The notes below the pieces were generated by a model. The model was not told the origin of the DNA, searched no databases, and worked only from the letters and a program-made list of their open reading frames with translations. A program made the translations under genes and the position numbers. This document shows positions 23,356 through 37,200 of a stretch of DNA of 64,000 bases, one piece after another. Each line of letters begins with the position of its first letter. The first letter of the stretch is position 1. Source of the stretch: Cristatella mucedo (Eukaryota; Bryozoa; Phylactolaemata; Cristatellidae); contig WPIO01000002.1 of the NCBI GenBank assembly GCA_009760855.2, forward strand, positions 15,731,001-15,795,000, read 5' to 3'.

Positions 23356-24811
23356 TGCCTTGCTTTAGGCAATTTGCACTTGAAGAACTCATTTCGCTTG
23401 AGTTAGCATCAGATCGCACAATATCTAGATACTTTAAATCCAACCGTCGAAGCATGCAGGAGCTAGCTGCAGAGTGCAGAGCCGGCTTTAGGCAATTGCA
23501 CTTAAATAACTCATTTCGCTTGAGTTTACAGCAAATATCGGAATAATAAGACATCACGAATATGCTCGTCTCAGCGTGCAGTAACTAGCTGCAGAGTTCG
23601 GCGCCTTGCTTTAGGCTATTCACACTTAAATAACAGATTTCGCATGAGTTCGCAGCAGGCCGCACAAAATCTAGATACTTTAAATCTACCCGGCGAAGCG
23701 CGCAGGAGCTGGCAGCAGAGTGCGGAGCCTTGCTTTAGCCAATCGTACTTGAATAACTCATTTCGCATAAGTTTGCTCCAGATAGCACACTCACTACAAA
23801 CTTTTATTATACTCGTCAGAGCATACGGTAGCTGTAGCAGAGTGCTGCACCTTGCTCTAGGCTATTCACACTTGAATAACTCGTTTCGCATGAGTTAGCA
23901 CCTGATCGCACATAATCTAGAAACCTTAAATATACTTGTCGGAGCGTGCGGTATTTTGCAGCAGAGTGCTGTGCCATGCATTAGGCAATTCCCACCTAAA
24001 ACACTCATTTCGCTTGAGTTTGCAGCAGATCGCGGAAAATAAGTTAAATCTCGAATCATCTAGTCGCAGCGTGCAATTGCTTGCTGGAGAGTGTGGCTCC
24101 TTGCTTTAGGCGATTTGCACTTAAAGAACTTATTTCGCATGATTCTGCAAAAGATCAGTGAATATAAAGAATTCTCGATACTGCTTGTACTAGCGTGCAG
24201 TAACTTACTGCCGAGTGCAGAGCTTTGCTTTAGGCTATTCACACTTAAATAACTGGTTTTGCATGAATTCGCATCAGATCGCACAATATCTAGATACTTT
24301 AAATCCACCCGTCGTAGCGCGAGGAGCTGGCAGCAGAGTGCAGAGCCTTGCTTTAGGCAACTGGACTGAAATAACTTTTTTCGCATGACTTCGCTGCAGA
24401 TCGCACACTAACTACAAACTTTTAATATACTCGTCAGAGCATACAGTAGCTGCAGCAAAGTGCTGCACCTGCCTTTAGGCTATTCGCACTTAGATAACTC
24501 GTTTGGCATTGGTTGGCTCCTGATCGCACAATATCTTGAAACCTTAAATGTACTTGTCGGAGCCTGGGGTAGCTTGCAGCAGATTGCTGTGCCTTGCTTT
24601 AGGCCATTCCTACCTAAATAACTCATTTCGCTTGAGTTTACAGCAGATCGCGGAATATAAGGACATCTCGAATATGCTCGTACCAGCGTGCAGCAACTTA
24701 CTGCAGAGTGGGGAGCCTTGCTTTAGGCTATTCACACTTAAATAACTGGTTTCGCATGAGTTCGCAGCAGATCGCACAATATCTAGATACTTTAAATCCA
24801 CCCGTCGAAGC
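23356..24811 (+). repeat. Duplicated satellite segment, copy 2 (repeat distance 1,978 bp)
   Basis: Partner of 21,378-22,833. Its right half also forms the start of the 7.29-kb higher-order unit, so the 1,978-bp event and the 7.29-kb event overlap in the array. The GAATTC at 24,170-24,175 is present here and in the second 7.29-kb copy, but not in segment copy 1 or the third 7.29-kb copy. Confidence 0.88.
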
Positions 24812-25113
24812 GTGCTGGAGCTGGCTGCAGAGTGCAGAGCCTTGCTTTAGGCAATCTCACTTAAATAACAAATTTCGCTTGAGTTTGCAGCAGATCTTGA
24901 TATATTTTGACGTCTCGAATGTGCTCGTACCAGCGTGCAGTAACTTGCTTCGGAGTGTGGTGCCTTGCTTTAGGCTATTAGCACTTGAATAACTCGTTTC
25001 GCATGAGTTCGCCCCTGATCGCACAATATCTAGTAACCTTAAATATACTTGGAGTTTGCCGTAGCTGTAAGCAGAGTGCTGTGCCTTGCTTTAGGCTATT
25101 CACACTTGAATAA

Positions 25114-25858
25114 CTCATTTCGCATGGATGGGCACCTGATCGCACAATATCTAGAAACCTAAATTATACTTGTCGGAGCGATCGGTAGATTGCAGCAGAG
25201 TGCTGTGCCTTGCTATAGGCCGTTCCCATCTGAATTACTCATTTCGCTTGAGTTTGCAGCAGATCGCAGAGTATAAGTGAATTCTCGAATCATTTCGTCG
25301 CAGCTTGCAGTAGCTTGCAACAGAGTGTGGCGTCTTGCTTTAGGCCATTTGCTCTTAAAGAATTCATTTCGCATGAGTTTTGCAGCAGATCGCTGAATAT
25401 GAAGGTACCTCGATACTGCTCGTTATAGCATGCGATAACTACCTGCAGAGTGCGGTGCCTTGCATTGAGCCATTCGCACTTGAATAACTTATTTTGCATG
25501 AGTCTGCAGCAGATCGCTAAATACAAAGAAACCTCGATGCTGCTTGTACCTGCGTGCAGTAACTTGCTGCAGAGTGCGGCGCCTTGCATTGGGCTATTCA
25601 CACTTGAATAACTGGTTTCGCATGAGTTCGCAGCAGATCGCACAATATCTAGATACTTTAAATCTACCTGTCGAGGCCTGCAGGAGCTGGCGGGAGAGTG
25701 CAGAGCCTCGCTTTAGGCAGTCGCACTTGAATAACTCACATCGCATGAGTTAGCTGCAGATCGCACACTAACTACAAACTTTTAATATACTCGTCAGTGC
25801 GAACGGTAGCTGGCAGCAAAGTGCTGCACCTTGCTTTAGGGTATTCGCACTTAAATAA
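25114..25858 (+). repeat. Representative complete six-monomer cycle T1-T6 of domain B (745 bp)
   Basis: This stretch shows the full order once. T1 starts at 25,114, T2 at 25,238, T3 at 25,363, T4 at 25,488, T5 at 25,612 and T6 at 25,735; the next T1 starts at 25,859. Monomer lengths are 124, 125, 125, 124, 123 and 124 bp. Elsewhere the spacing between successive T6 monomers ranges from about 2 to 9 monomers, with 5 and 7 common. The six-mer is therefore best read as an ancestral unit later disturbed by gains and losses of monomers. Confidence 0.7.
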
Positions 25859-25983
25859 CTCGTTTCTCATAAGTTCGCACCTGATCGCACAGCATCTAGA
25901 AACCTTCAATATACTTAACGGAGTGTATGGTAGGTCTAAGCAGAGTGCTGTGCCTTGCTTTAGGCAATTTCCCACCTGAACAA

Positions 25984-26319
25984 CTCATTTCGCTTAAGTT
26001 TGCAGCAGATCGCGGGTTATAAGTAAAATCTCGAATCATCTCGTCGGAGTGTGCAGTAGCTTCCTGCAAAGTGAGGCGCCTTGCTTTAGGCGATTTGCAC
26101 TGAAAGAACTCATTTCGCTTGAGTTTGCAGCAGACATCGGAATATTAAGACATCTCGAATCTGCTCGTACCAGCGTGCAGTAACTTGCTGCAGAGTGTGG
26201 TGCCTTTCTAGGCTATTCACACTTAAATAAATGGCTGCGCATGAGTTGGCTGCAGATCGCATAATATCTAGATACTTTAAATAGGCCCGACGAAGGGTGC
26301 AGGAGCTGGCAGCAGAGTG
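25984..26319 (+). repeat. Internal 336-bp duplication in the 7.29-kb unit, left copy
   Basis: Matches 28,327-28,662 at offset 2,343, including GCGGGTTATAAGTAAAATCT, GCCTTTCTAGGCTATTCAC and AAATAGGCCCGACGAAGGG. The pair is carried along in copies 2 and 3 of the unit (33,274 and 35,617; 40,562 and 42,905), so it predates the 7.29-kb amplification. Confidence 0.8.
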
Positions 26320-28326
26320 CAGAGCTTTGCTTTATGCAACTGCACTTAAATAACTCATTTCGCTTGAGTTTGCAGTAGATATCGGAATATTAAGACATCT
26401 CGAATCTGCTCGCACCAGCGTGCAGTAACTTGCTGCAGAGTGTGGAGCCTTGCTTTAGGCTATTCACACTAAAATAACTGGTTTCGCATGAGTTCGCAGC
26501 AGATCGCACAATATCTACATACTTTAAATCCACCCGACGAAGAGTGCAGGAGCTGGCAGCAAGGTGCAGAACCTTGGTTGATTCAAACGCACTTGAATAT
26601 CTCATTTCGCATGACTTTGCTGCAGATAGCCCAATAACTACAAACTTTTATTACTCGTCAGAGAATACGGTAGCTGAAGAAGAGTGCTGCACCTTGCTTT
26701 AGGCTATTCGCACTTGAGTAACTTGTTTTGCTTGGGTTGGCACCTGATCGCAAAATATCTAGACACCTTAAATACACTTGTCGGAGCATGGGGTAGCTTG
26801 CAGCAGAGTGCTGTGCCTTGCTTAAGGCCATTCCCACCTAAATAACTTATTTCGCACGAATTTGCAGCAGATCGCGGAATTTAAGTGAAATGTCGAATCA
26901 TTTCGTCGCAGCGTGCAGTAGCTTGCTGCATAGTGTGGCGCCTTGCTTTACGCCACTTGCACTTAAAGAACTCATTTCGCATGAGTTTGCAGCAGATCAC
27001 GGAATATGAAGATGCCTCGATAGTGCTCGTTGTAGTGTGCAATAACTTGCTGCAGAGTGCGGCGCCTTGCTTAAGGCGATTTGCATTTGAAGAACTCATT
27101 TCGCTTGAGTCTGCAGAAGATCGCTGAATATAAAGACACCTCGATACTGCTCGTACCAGTGTGCAGTAAGTTGCTGCAGAGCGTGGTGCCCTGCTTTACG
27201 CAATTTGCACTTAAAGAACTCATTTCGCATGAGTTTGCAGCAGATCGCGGAATGTGAAGATACCTCGATACTGCTCGTACCAGCATGCAGTGACTTGCTG
27301 CAGAGTGCAGCGCCTTGCTTTAGGCTATTCACATCCTAATACCTGGTTTTGCATGAGTTCGCACTAGATCGCACAATATCTAGATACTTTAAATCCACCT
27401 GTCGAAGCTTGCAGGAGCTGGCAGCACAGTGCTGAGCCTTGCTTTAGGCAATCGCAGTTGAATATTTCATATCGCATGAGTTTTCTGCAGATCCCACACT
27501 TACTACAAACTTTTTAAATACTCGTCAGAGCATACGGTAGCTTGCAGCAGAGTGCTGCACCGTGCTTTAGGCTACTCGCACTTGAATAACTCGTTTCGCG
27601 TGAGTTCGCACCTGATGACACAATAACTTAAACCTTAAATATACTTGGAGTGTGCCGTAGCTCTAAGCACAGTGCTGTGCCTTGCTTTAGGCAATTTCCA
27701 CCTAAACAATTTATTACACCTAAGTTTGCAGCAGATCGCGAAATTTATGTGCACTCTCTAATCATCTCGTCGCAGCTTGCAGTAGCTTGTTGCAGAGTGA
27801 GGCGCCTTGCTTTAGGCGATTTCCACTTAAAAAACTTATTTCGCATGAGTCTGCAAAAGATCGCTGAATATAAAGACACCTCGATACTGCTCGTACCAGC
27901 GTGCAGTAACTTGCTGCAGAGTGCTGAGCCTTGCTTTAGACTATTCACACTTAAATACCTGGTTTTGCTTGAGTTCGCATCAGATCGCACAATATCTAGA
28001 TACTTTAAATCCACCCGTCAAAGCGTGGGGAGCTGGCAGCAGAGTGCAGAGCCTTGCTATATGCAACTGCACTTAAATAACTCATTTCGCATGACTTCGC
28101 TGCAGATCGCACACTAACTGCAAACTTTTAATATACTCGTCAGAGCATACAGTAGCTGCAGCAAAGTGCTGCACCTTCCTTAAGCTATTTTCAGCTAGAT
28201 AACTTGTTTTGCATGGGTTGGCACCTGATCGCACAATATCTAGAAACCTTAAATGTTCTTGTCGGAGCTTGGGGTTACTTGCTGCAGATTGCTGTGCCTT
28301 GCTTTAGGCCATTCCCACCTAAATAA

Positions 28327-28662
28327 CTCATTTCGCTTAAGTTTGCAGCAGATCGCGGGTTATAAGTAAAATCTCGAATCATCTCGTCGGAGTGTGCAGT
28401 AGCTTCCTGCAAAGTGAGGCGCCTTGCTTAAGGCGATTTGCACTTAAAGAACTCATTTCGCTTGAGTTTGCAGCAGACATCGGAATATTAGCACATCTCG
28501 AATCTGCTCGTACCAGCGTGCAGTAACTTGCTGCAGAGTGTGGCGCCTTTCTAGGCTATTCACACTTAAATAACTGGTTGCGCATGAGTTGGCTGCAGAT
28601 CGCATAATATCTAGATACTTTAAATAGGCCCGACGAAGGGTGCAGGAGCTGGCAGCAGAGTA
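28327..28662 (+). repeat. Internal 336-bp duplication in the 7.29-kb unit, right copy
   Basis: Partner of 25,984-26,319 with a few substitutions, for example TTAGCACATCTCG here and TTAAGACATCTCG there. Confidence 0.8.
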
Positions 28663-31274
28663 CCGAGCCTTGGTTTATTCAAACGCACTTGAATAACTCA
28701 TTTCACATGACTTCGCTGCAGATAGCACACTAACTACAAACTTTTATTACTCGTCAGAGCATACGGTAGCTGCAGCAGAGTGCTGCACCTTGCTTTAGGC
28801 TATTCGCACTTGAATAACTCGTTTTGCATGAGTTAGCTCCTGATCGCACATAATCTAGAAACCTTAAATATACTTGTCGGAGCGTGCGGTATTTTGAAGC
28901 AGAGTGCTGTGCCATGCATTAGGCCATTCCCACCTAAGTAACTTATTTCGCTTGAGTTTGTAGCAGATCGCGGAATATAAGTGAAATCTCGAATCATTTC
29001 GTCGCAGCCTGCAGTAGCTTGCTGCATAGTGTGGCGCCTTGCTTTAGGCCATTTGCACTTAAAGAACTCATTTCGCATGACTTTGCAGCAGATCACGGTA
29101 TATGAAGATGCGTCGATAGTGCTCGTTGTAGTGTGGAATAACTTGCTGCAGAGTGCGGCGCCTTGCTTAAGGCAATTTGCATTTAAACAACTCATTTCCC
29201 ATGAGTCTGCAGAAGATCGCTGAATATAAAGACACCTCGATACTGCTCGCACCAGTGTGCAGTAATTTGCTGTAGCGTGCGGTTCCATGGTTTAGTCGAT
29301 TTGCACTTAAAGAAATTATTTCGCATGAGTCTGCAAAAGATCGCTGAATATAAAGACACCTCGGTACCGCTCGTACCAGCGTGCAGTAACTTGCTGCAGA
29401 GTGCAGCGCCTTGCTTTAGGCTATTCACACCTAAATAACTGGTTTTGCTTGAGTTAGCATCAGATAGCACAATATCTAGATACTTTAAATCCACCCGTCG
29501 AAGTGTGCAGGAGCTGGCTGCAGAGTGGAGAGCCTTGCTTTATGCAATCGCACTTAAATAACTCATTTCGCTTGAGTTTGCAGCAGATCTTGCAATATTA
29601 TGACGTCTCGAATCTGTTCGTATCAGCGTGCAGTAACTTGCTGCAGAGTGCAGCTCCTTGCTTTAGGCGATTCACACTTGAATAACTGGTTTCGAATGAG
29701 TTCGCATTAGGTCGCACAATATCTAGATACTTTGAATCTACCCGTCGAAGCGTGCAGGAGCTGGCAGCAGAGTGTAGAGCCTTGCTTTAGGCAATCGCAC
29801 TTGAATAACTCACATCGCATGAGTTCGCTGCAGATCGCACACTAACTACAAACTTTTGATACACTCGGTAGAGCGTACGGGAGGTGGCAGCAGAGTGCAG
29901 CACCTTGCTTTAGGCTATTCGCACATGAATATCTTGTTTCGCATGAGTTCGCACCTGGTCGCACAACATCTAGAAACCTTAAATATACTTGTCGGAGTGT
30001 GTGGTAGCTCTAAGCAGAGTGCTGTGCCTTACTTTAGGCAATTCCCACCTAAATAACTCATTTCGTTTGAGTTTGGAGCAGATCGCGAAATATAAGTGAA
30101 ATCTCGAATCGTCTTGTCTCAGCGTGCAGTAGCTTGCTGCAGAGTGCGGTTCCTTGCTTTAGGCGATTTGCACTTAAAGAAATTATTTCGCATGAGACTG
30201 CCAAAGATCGCTTAATATAAAGACACCTTAATACTGCTAGTACTAGCGTGCAGTAACTTGCTGCAGAGTGCTGAGCCTTGCTTTAGACTATTCACACTTA
30301 AATAACTGGTTTTCCACGAGTTAGCATCAGATCGCACAATATCTAGATACTTTAAATCCACCCGTCGAAGCGTGCAGGAGCTGGCTGCAGAGTGCAGAGC
30401 CTTGCTTTAAGCAACTGCACTTAAATAACTCATTTCGCTCGAGTTTACAGCAGATATCGGAATATTAAGACATCTAGAATCAGCTCGTAACAGCGTGCAG
30501 TAACTTGCTGCAGAGTGTGGTGCCTTGCTTTAGGCTATTAGCACATGAATAACTCATCTCGCATGAGTTCGCTGCAGATCGCACACTAACTACAAATTTT
30601 TGATATACTCGTCAAAGCATACGGTTGCTGTAGCAGAGTGCAGAGCCTTGCTTTTGGCAATCGCACTTTAATAACTCATGTCGCTTGAGTTTGCAGCAGA
30701 TCTCGTTATATCGTGACATCTCGAATATGCTAGTACCAGCATGCAGTAACTTGCTGTAGAGTGCGGCTCCTTGCTTTAGGCTATTCACACTTGAATAACT
30801 TATTTTGCACGAGTCTGCAGCGGATCACTGAATACAAAGACACGTCGATACTGCTCTTACCAGCGTGCAGTAACTTGCTTTAGACTTCAGGGCCTTGCTT
30901 TAGGCTATTTACACTTGAATGACCGGTTTCGCATGAGTTAGCAGCAGATCGCACAATATCTAGATACTTTAAATCAACCCGTCGAAGCCTGCAGGAGCTG
31001 GCAGCAGAGTGCAAAGCCTTGCTTTGGGCAATCGCACTTGAATATTTTATATCGCACGAGTTCGCTGCAGATCGCACACTAACTACAAACTTTAAATATA
31101 CTCGTTAGAGCATAGAGTAGCTGGCAGCAGAGTGCTGCAACTTGCTTTAAGCTATTCCCACATCAATATCTTGTTTCGCATGAGTTCGCACCTGATCGCA
31201 CAACATCTAGAAACCTTGAATATACTTAACGGAGTGTATGGTAGGTCTAAGCAGAGTGCTGTGCCTTGCTTTAG

Positions 31275-34200
31275 GCAATTCCCACCTAAAACACTCATTT
31301 CGCTTGAGTTTGCAGCAGATCGCGGAAAATAAGTTAAATCTCGAATCATCTAGTCGCAGCGTGCAATTGCTTGCTGGAGAGTGTGGCTCCTTGCTTTAGG
31401 CGATTTGCACTTAAAGAACTTATTTCGCATGATTCTGCAAAAGATCAGTGAATATAAAGAATTCTCGATACTGCTTGTACTAGCGTGCAGTAACTTACTG
31501 CCCGAGTGCAGAGCTTTGCTTTAGGCTATTCACACTTAAATAACTGGTTTTGCATGAATTCGCATCAGATCGCACAATATCTAGATACTTTAAATCCACC
31601 CGTCGTAGCGCGAGGAGCTGGCAGCAGAGTGCAGAGCCTTGCTTTAGGCAACTGGACTGAAATAACTTTTTTCGCATGACTTCGCTGCAGATCGCACACT
31701 AACTACAAACTTTTAATATACTCGTCAGAGCATACAGTAGCTGCAGCAAAGTGCTGCACCTGCCTTTAGGCTATTCGCACTTAGATAACTCGTTTGGCAT
31801 TGGTTGGCTCCTGATCGCACAATATCTTGAAACCTTAAATGTACTTGTCGGAGCCTGGGGTAGCTTGCAGCAGATTGCTGTGCCTTGCTTTAGGCCATTC
31901 CTACCTAAATAACTCATTTCGCTTGAGTTTACAGCAGATCGCGGAATATAAGGACATCTCGAATATGCTCGTACCAGCGTGCAGCAACTTACTGCAGAGT
32001 GGGGAGCCTTGCTTTAGGCTATTCACACTTAAATAACTGGTTTCGCATGAGTTCGCAGCAGATCGCACAATATCTAGATACTTTAAATCCACCCGTCGAA
32101 GCGTGCTGGAGCTGGCTGCAGAGTGCAGAGCCTTGCTTTAGGCAATCTCACTTAAATAACAAATTTCGCTTGAGTTTGCAGCAGATCTTGATATATTTTG
32201 ACGTCTCGAATGTGCTCGTACCAGCGTGCAGTAACTTGCTTCGGAGTGTGGTGCCTTGCTTTAGGCTATTAGCACTTGAATAACTCGTTTCGCATGAGTT
32301 CGCCCCTGATCGCACAATATCTAGTAACCTTAAATATACTTGGAGTTTGCCGTAGCTGTAAGCAGAGTGCTGTGCCTTGCTTTAGGCTATTCACACTTGA
32401 ATAACTCATTTCGCATGGATGGGCACCTGATCGCACAATATCTAGAAACCTAAATTATACTTGTCGGAGCGATCGGTAGATTGCAGCAGAGTGCTGTGCC
32501 TTGCTATAGGCCGTTCCCATCTGAATTACTCATTTCGCTTGAGTTTGCAGCAGATCGCAGAGTATAAGTGAATTCTCGAATCATTTCGTCGCAGCTTGCA
32601 GTAGCTTGCAACAGAGTGTGGCGTCTTGCTTTAGGCCATTTGCTCTTAAAGAATTCATTTCGCATGAGTTTGCAGCAGATCGCTGAATATGAAGGTACCT
32701 CGATACTGCTCGTTATAGCATGCGATAACTACCTGCAGAGTGCGGTGCCTTGCATTGAGCCATTCGCACTTGAATAACTTATTTTGCATGAGTCTGCAGC
32801 AGATCGCTAAATACAAAGAAACCTCGATGCTGCTTGTACCTGCGTGCAGTAACTTGCTGCAGAGTGCGGCGCCTTGCATTGGGCTATTCACACTTGAATA
32901 ACTGGTTTCGCATGAGTTCGCAGCAGATCGCACAATATCTAGATACTTTAAATCTACCTGTCGAGGCCTGCAGGAGCTGGCGGGAGAGTGCAGAGCCTCG
33001 CTTTAGGCAGTCGCACTTGAATAACTCACATCGCATGAGTTAGCTGCAGATCGCACACTAACTACAAACTTTTAATATACTCGTCAGTGCGAACGGTAGC
33101 TGGCAGCAAAGTGCTGCACCTTGCTTTAGGGTATTCGCACTTAAATAACTCGTTTCTCATAAGTTCGCACCTGATCGCACAGCATCTAGAAACCTTCAAT
33201 ATACTTAACGGAGTGTATGGTAGGTCTAAGCAGAGTGCTGTGCCTTGCTTTAGGCAATTTCCCACCTGAACAACTCATTTCGCTTAAGTTTGCAGCAGAT
33301 CGCGGGTTATAAGTAAAATCTCGAATCATCTCGTCGGAGTGTGCAGTAGCTTCCTGCAAAGTGAGGCGCCTTGCTTTAGGCGATTTGCACTGAAAGAACT
33401 CATTTCGCTTGAGTTTGCAGCAGACATCGGAATATTAAGACATCTCGAATCTGCTCGTACCAGCGTGCAGTAACTTGCTGCAGAGTGTGGTGCCTTTCTA
33501 GGCTATTCACACTTAAATAAATGGCTGCGCATGAGTTGGCTGCAGATCGCATAATATCTAGATACTTTAAATAGGCCCGACGAAGGGTGCAGGAGCTGGC
33601 AGCAGAGTGCAGAGCTTTGCTTTATGCAACTGCACTTAAATAACTCATTTCGCTTGAGTTTGCAGTAGATATCGGAATATTAAGACATCTCGAATCTGCT
33701 CGCACCAGCGTGCAGTAACTTGCTGCAGAGTGTGGAGCCTTGCTTTAGGCTATTCACACTAAAATAACTGGTTTCGCATGAGTTCGCAGCAGATCGCACA
33801 ATATCTACATACTTTAAATCCACCCGACGAAGAGTGCAGGAGCTGGCAGCAAGGTGCAGAACCTTGGTTGATTCAAACGCACTTGAATATCTCATTTCGC
33901 ATGACTTTGCTGCAGATAGCCCAATAACTACAAACTTTTATTACTCGTCAGAGAATACGGTAGCTGAAGAAGAGTGCTGCACCTTGCTTTAGGCTATTCG
34001 CACTTGAGTAACTTGTTTTGCTTGGGTTGGCACCTGATCGCAAAATATCTAGACACCTTAAATACACTTGTCGGAGCATGGGGTAGCTTGCAGCAGAGTG
34101 CTGTGCCTTGCTTAAGGCCATTCCCACCTAAATAACTTATTTCGCACGAATTTGCAGCAGATCGCGGAATTTAAGTGAAATGTCGAATCATTTCGTCGCA

Positions 34201-37200
34201 GCGTGCAGTAGCTTGCTGCATAGTGTGGCGCCTTGCTTTACGCCACTTGCACTTAAAGAACTCATTTCGCATGAGTTTGCAGCAGATCACGGAATATGAA
34301 GATGCCTCGATAGTGCTCGTTGTAGTGTGCAATAACTTGCTGCAGAGTGCGGCGCCTTGCTTAAGGCGATTTGCATTTGAAGAACTCATTTCGCTTGAGT
34401 CTGCAGAAGATCGCTGAATATAAAGACACCTCGATACTGCTCGTACCAGTGTGCAGTAAGTTGCTGCAGAGCGTGGTGCCCTGCTTTACGCAATTTGCAC
34501 TTAAAGAACTCATTTCGCATGAGTTTGCAGCAGATCGCGGAATGTGAAGATACCTCGATACTGCTCGTACCAGCATGCAGTGACTTGCTGCAGAGTGCAG
34601 CGCCTTGCTTTAGGCTATTCACATCCTAATACCTGGTTTTGCATGAGTTCGCACTAGATCGCACAATATCTAGATACTTTAAATCCACCTGTCGAAGCTT
34701 GCAGGAGCTGGCAGCACAGTGCTGAGCCTTGCTTTAGGCAATCGCAGTTGAATATTTCATATCGCATGAGTTTTCTGCAGATCCCACACTTACTACAAAC
34801 TTTTTAAATACTCGTCAGAGCATACGGTAGCTTGCAGCAGAGTGCTGCACCGTGCTTTAGGCTACTCGCACTTGAATAACTCGTTTCGCGTGAGTTCGCA
34901 CCTGATGACACAATAACTTAAACCTTAAATATACTTGGAGTGTGCCGTAGCTCTAAGCACAGTGCTGTGCCTTGCTTTAGGCAATTTCCACCTAAACAAT
35001 TTATTACACCTAAGTTTGCAGCAGATCGCGAAATTTATGTGCACTCTCTAATCATCTCGTCGCAGCTTGCAGTAGCTTGTTGCAGAGTGAGGCGCCTTGC
35101 TTTAGGCGATTTCCACTTAAAAAACTTATTTCGCATGAGTCTGCAAAAGATCGCTGAATATAAAGACACCTCGATACTGCTCGTACCAGCGTGCAGTAAC
35201 TTGCTGCAGAGTGCTGAGCCTTGCTTTAGACTATTCACACTTAAATACCTGGTTTTGCTTGAGTTCGCATCAGATCGCACAATATCTAGATACTTTAAAT
35301 CCACCCGTCAAAGCGTGGGGAGCTGGCAGCAGAGTGCAGAGCCTTGCTATATGCAACTGCACTTAAATAACTCATTTCGCATGACTTCGCTGCAGATCGC
35401 ACACTAACTGCAAACTTTTAATATACTCGTCAGAGCATACAGTAGCTGCAGCAAAGTGCTGCACCTTCCTTAAGCTATTTTCAGCTAGATAACTTGTTTT
35501 GCATGGGTTGGCACCTGATCGCACAATATCTAGAAACCTTAAATGTTCTTGTCGGAGCTTGGGGTTACTTGCTGCAGATTGCTGTGCCTTGCTTTAGGCC
35601 ATTCCCACCTAAATAACTCATTTCGCTTAAGTTTGCAGCAGATCGCGGGTTATAAGTAAAATCTCGAATCATCTCGTCGGAGTGTGCAGTAGCTTCCTGC
35701 AAAGTGAGGCGCCTTGCTTAAGGCGATTTGCACTTAAAGAACTCATTTCGCTTGAGTTTGCAGCAGACATCGGAATATTAGCACATCTCGAATCTGCTCG
35801 TACCAGCGTGCAGTAACTTGCTGCAGAGTGTGGCGCCTTTCTAGGCTATTCACACTTAAATAACTGGTTGCGCATGAGTTGGCTGCAGATCGCATAATAT
35901 CTAGATACTTTAAATAGGCCCGACGAAGGGTGCAGGAGCTGGCAGCAGAGTACCGAGCCTTGGTTTATTCAAACGCACTTGAATAACTCATTTCACATGA
36001 CTTCGCTGCAGATAGCACACTAACTACAAACTTTTATTACTCGTCAGAGCATACGGTAGCTGCAGCAGAGTGCTGCACCTTGCTTTAGGCTATTCGCACT
36101 TGAATAACTCGTTTTGCATGAGTTAGCTCCTGATCGCACATAATCTAGAAACCTTAAATATACTTGTCGGAGCGTGCGGTATTTTGAAGCAGAGTGCTGT
36201 GCCATGCATTAGGCCATTCCCACCTAAGTAACTTATTTCGCTTGAGTTTGTAGCAGATCGCGGAATATAAGTGAAATCTCGAATCATTTCGTCGCAGCCT
36301 GCAGTAGCTTGCTGCATAGTGTGGCGCCTTGCTTTAGGCCATTTGCACTTAAAGAACTCATTTCGCATGACTTTGCAGCAGATCACGGTATATGAAGATG
36401 CGTCGATAGTGCTCGTTGTAGTGTGGAATAACTTGCTGCAGAGTGCGGCGCCTTGCTTAAGGCAATTTGCATTTAAACAACTCATTTCCCATGAGTCTGC
36501 AGAAGATCGCTGAATATAAAGACACCTCGATACTGCTCGCACCAGTGTGCAGTAATTTGCTGTAGCGTGCGGTTCCATGGTTTAGTCGATTTGCACTTAA
36601 AGAAATTATTTCGCATGAGTCTGCAAAAGATCGCTGAATATAAAGACACCTCGGTACCGCTCGTACCAGCGTGCAGTAACTTGCTGCAGAGTGCAGCGCC
36701 TTGCTTTAGGCTATTCACACCTAAATAACTGGTTTTGCTTGAGTTAGCATCAGATAGCACAATATCTAGATACTTTAAATCCACCCGTCGAAGTGTGCAG
36801 GAGCTGGCTGCAGAGTGGAGAGCCTTGCTTTATGCAATCGCACTTAAATAACTCATTTCGCTTGAGTTTGCAGCAGATCTTGCAATATTATGACGTCTCG
36901 AATCTGTTCGTATCAGCGTGCAGTAACTTGCTGCAGAGTGCAGCTCCTTGCTTTAGGCGATTCACACTTGAATAACTGGTTTCGAATGAGTTCGCATTAG
37001 GTCGCACAATATCTAGATACTTTGAATCTACCCGTCGAAGCGTGCAGGAGCTGGCAGCAGAGTGTAGAGCCTTGCTTTAGGCAATCGCACTTGAATAACT
37101 CACATCGCATGAGTTCGCTGCAGATCGCACACTAACTACAAACTTTTGATACACTCGGTAGAGCGTACGGGAGGTGGCAGCAGAGTGCAGCACCTTGCTT

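Larger units (their letters stand above)
23985..31274 (+). repeat. 7.29-kb higher-order repeat unit, copy 1
   Basis: About 58 monomers forming one unit of roughly 7,290 bp. Position 24,001 matches 31,291 (offset 7,290). The offset becomes 7,291 after an extra C at about 31,501 in copy 2, and returns to 7,290 after an extra T in copy 1 near 25,378. Left of about 23,980 the flank differs from the equivalent position in copy 2 (GGTATTTTGCAGC versus GGTAGGTCTAAGC), which sets the boundary. Within the unit, 25,984-26,319 is itself duplicated at 28,327-28,662. Confidence 0.9.

Noticed and set aside
27650-28117. 155-codon frame repeated at 34,940 and 42,228
   Set aside because: The repetition reflects the 7.29-kb duplication; within each copy the translation is ordinary B-type satellite. 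There is no independent evidence of coding.
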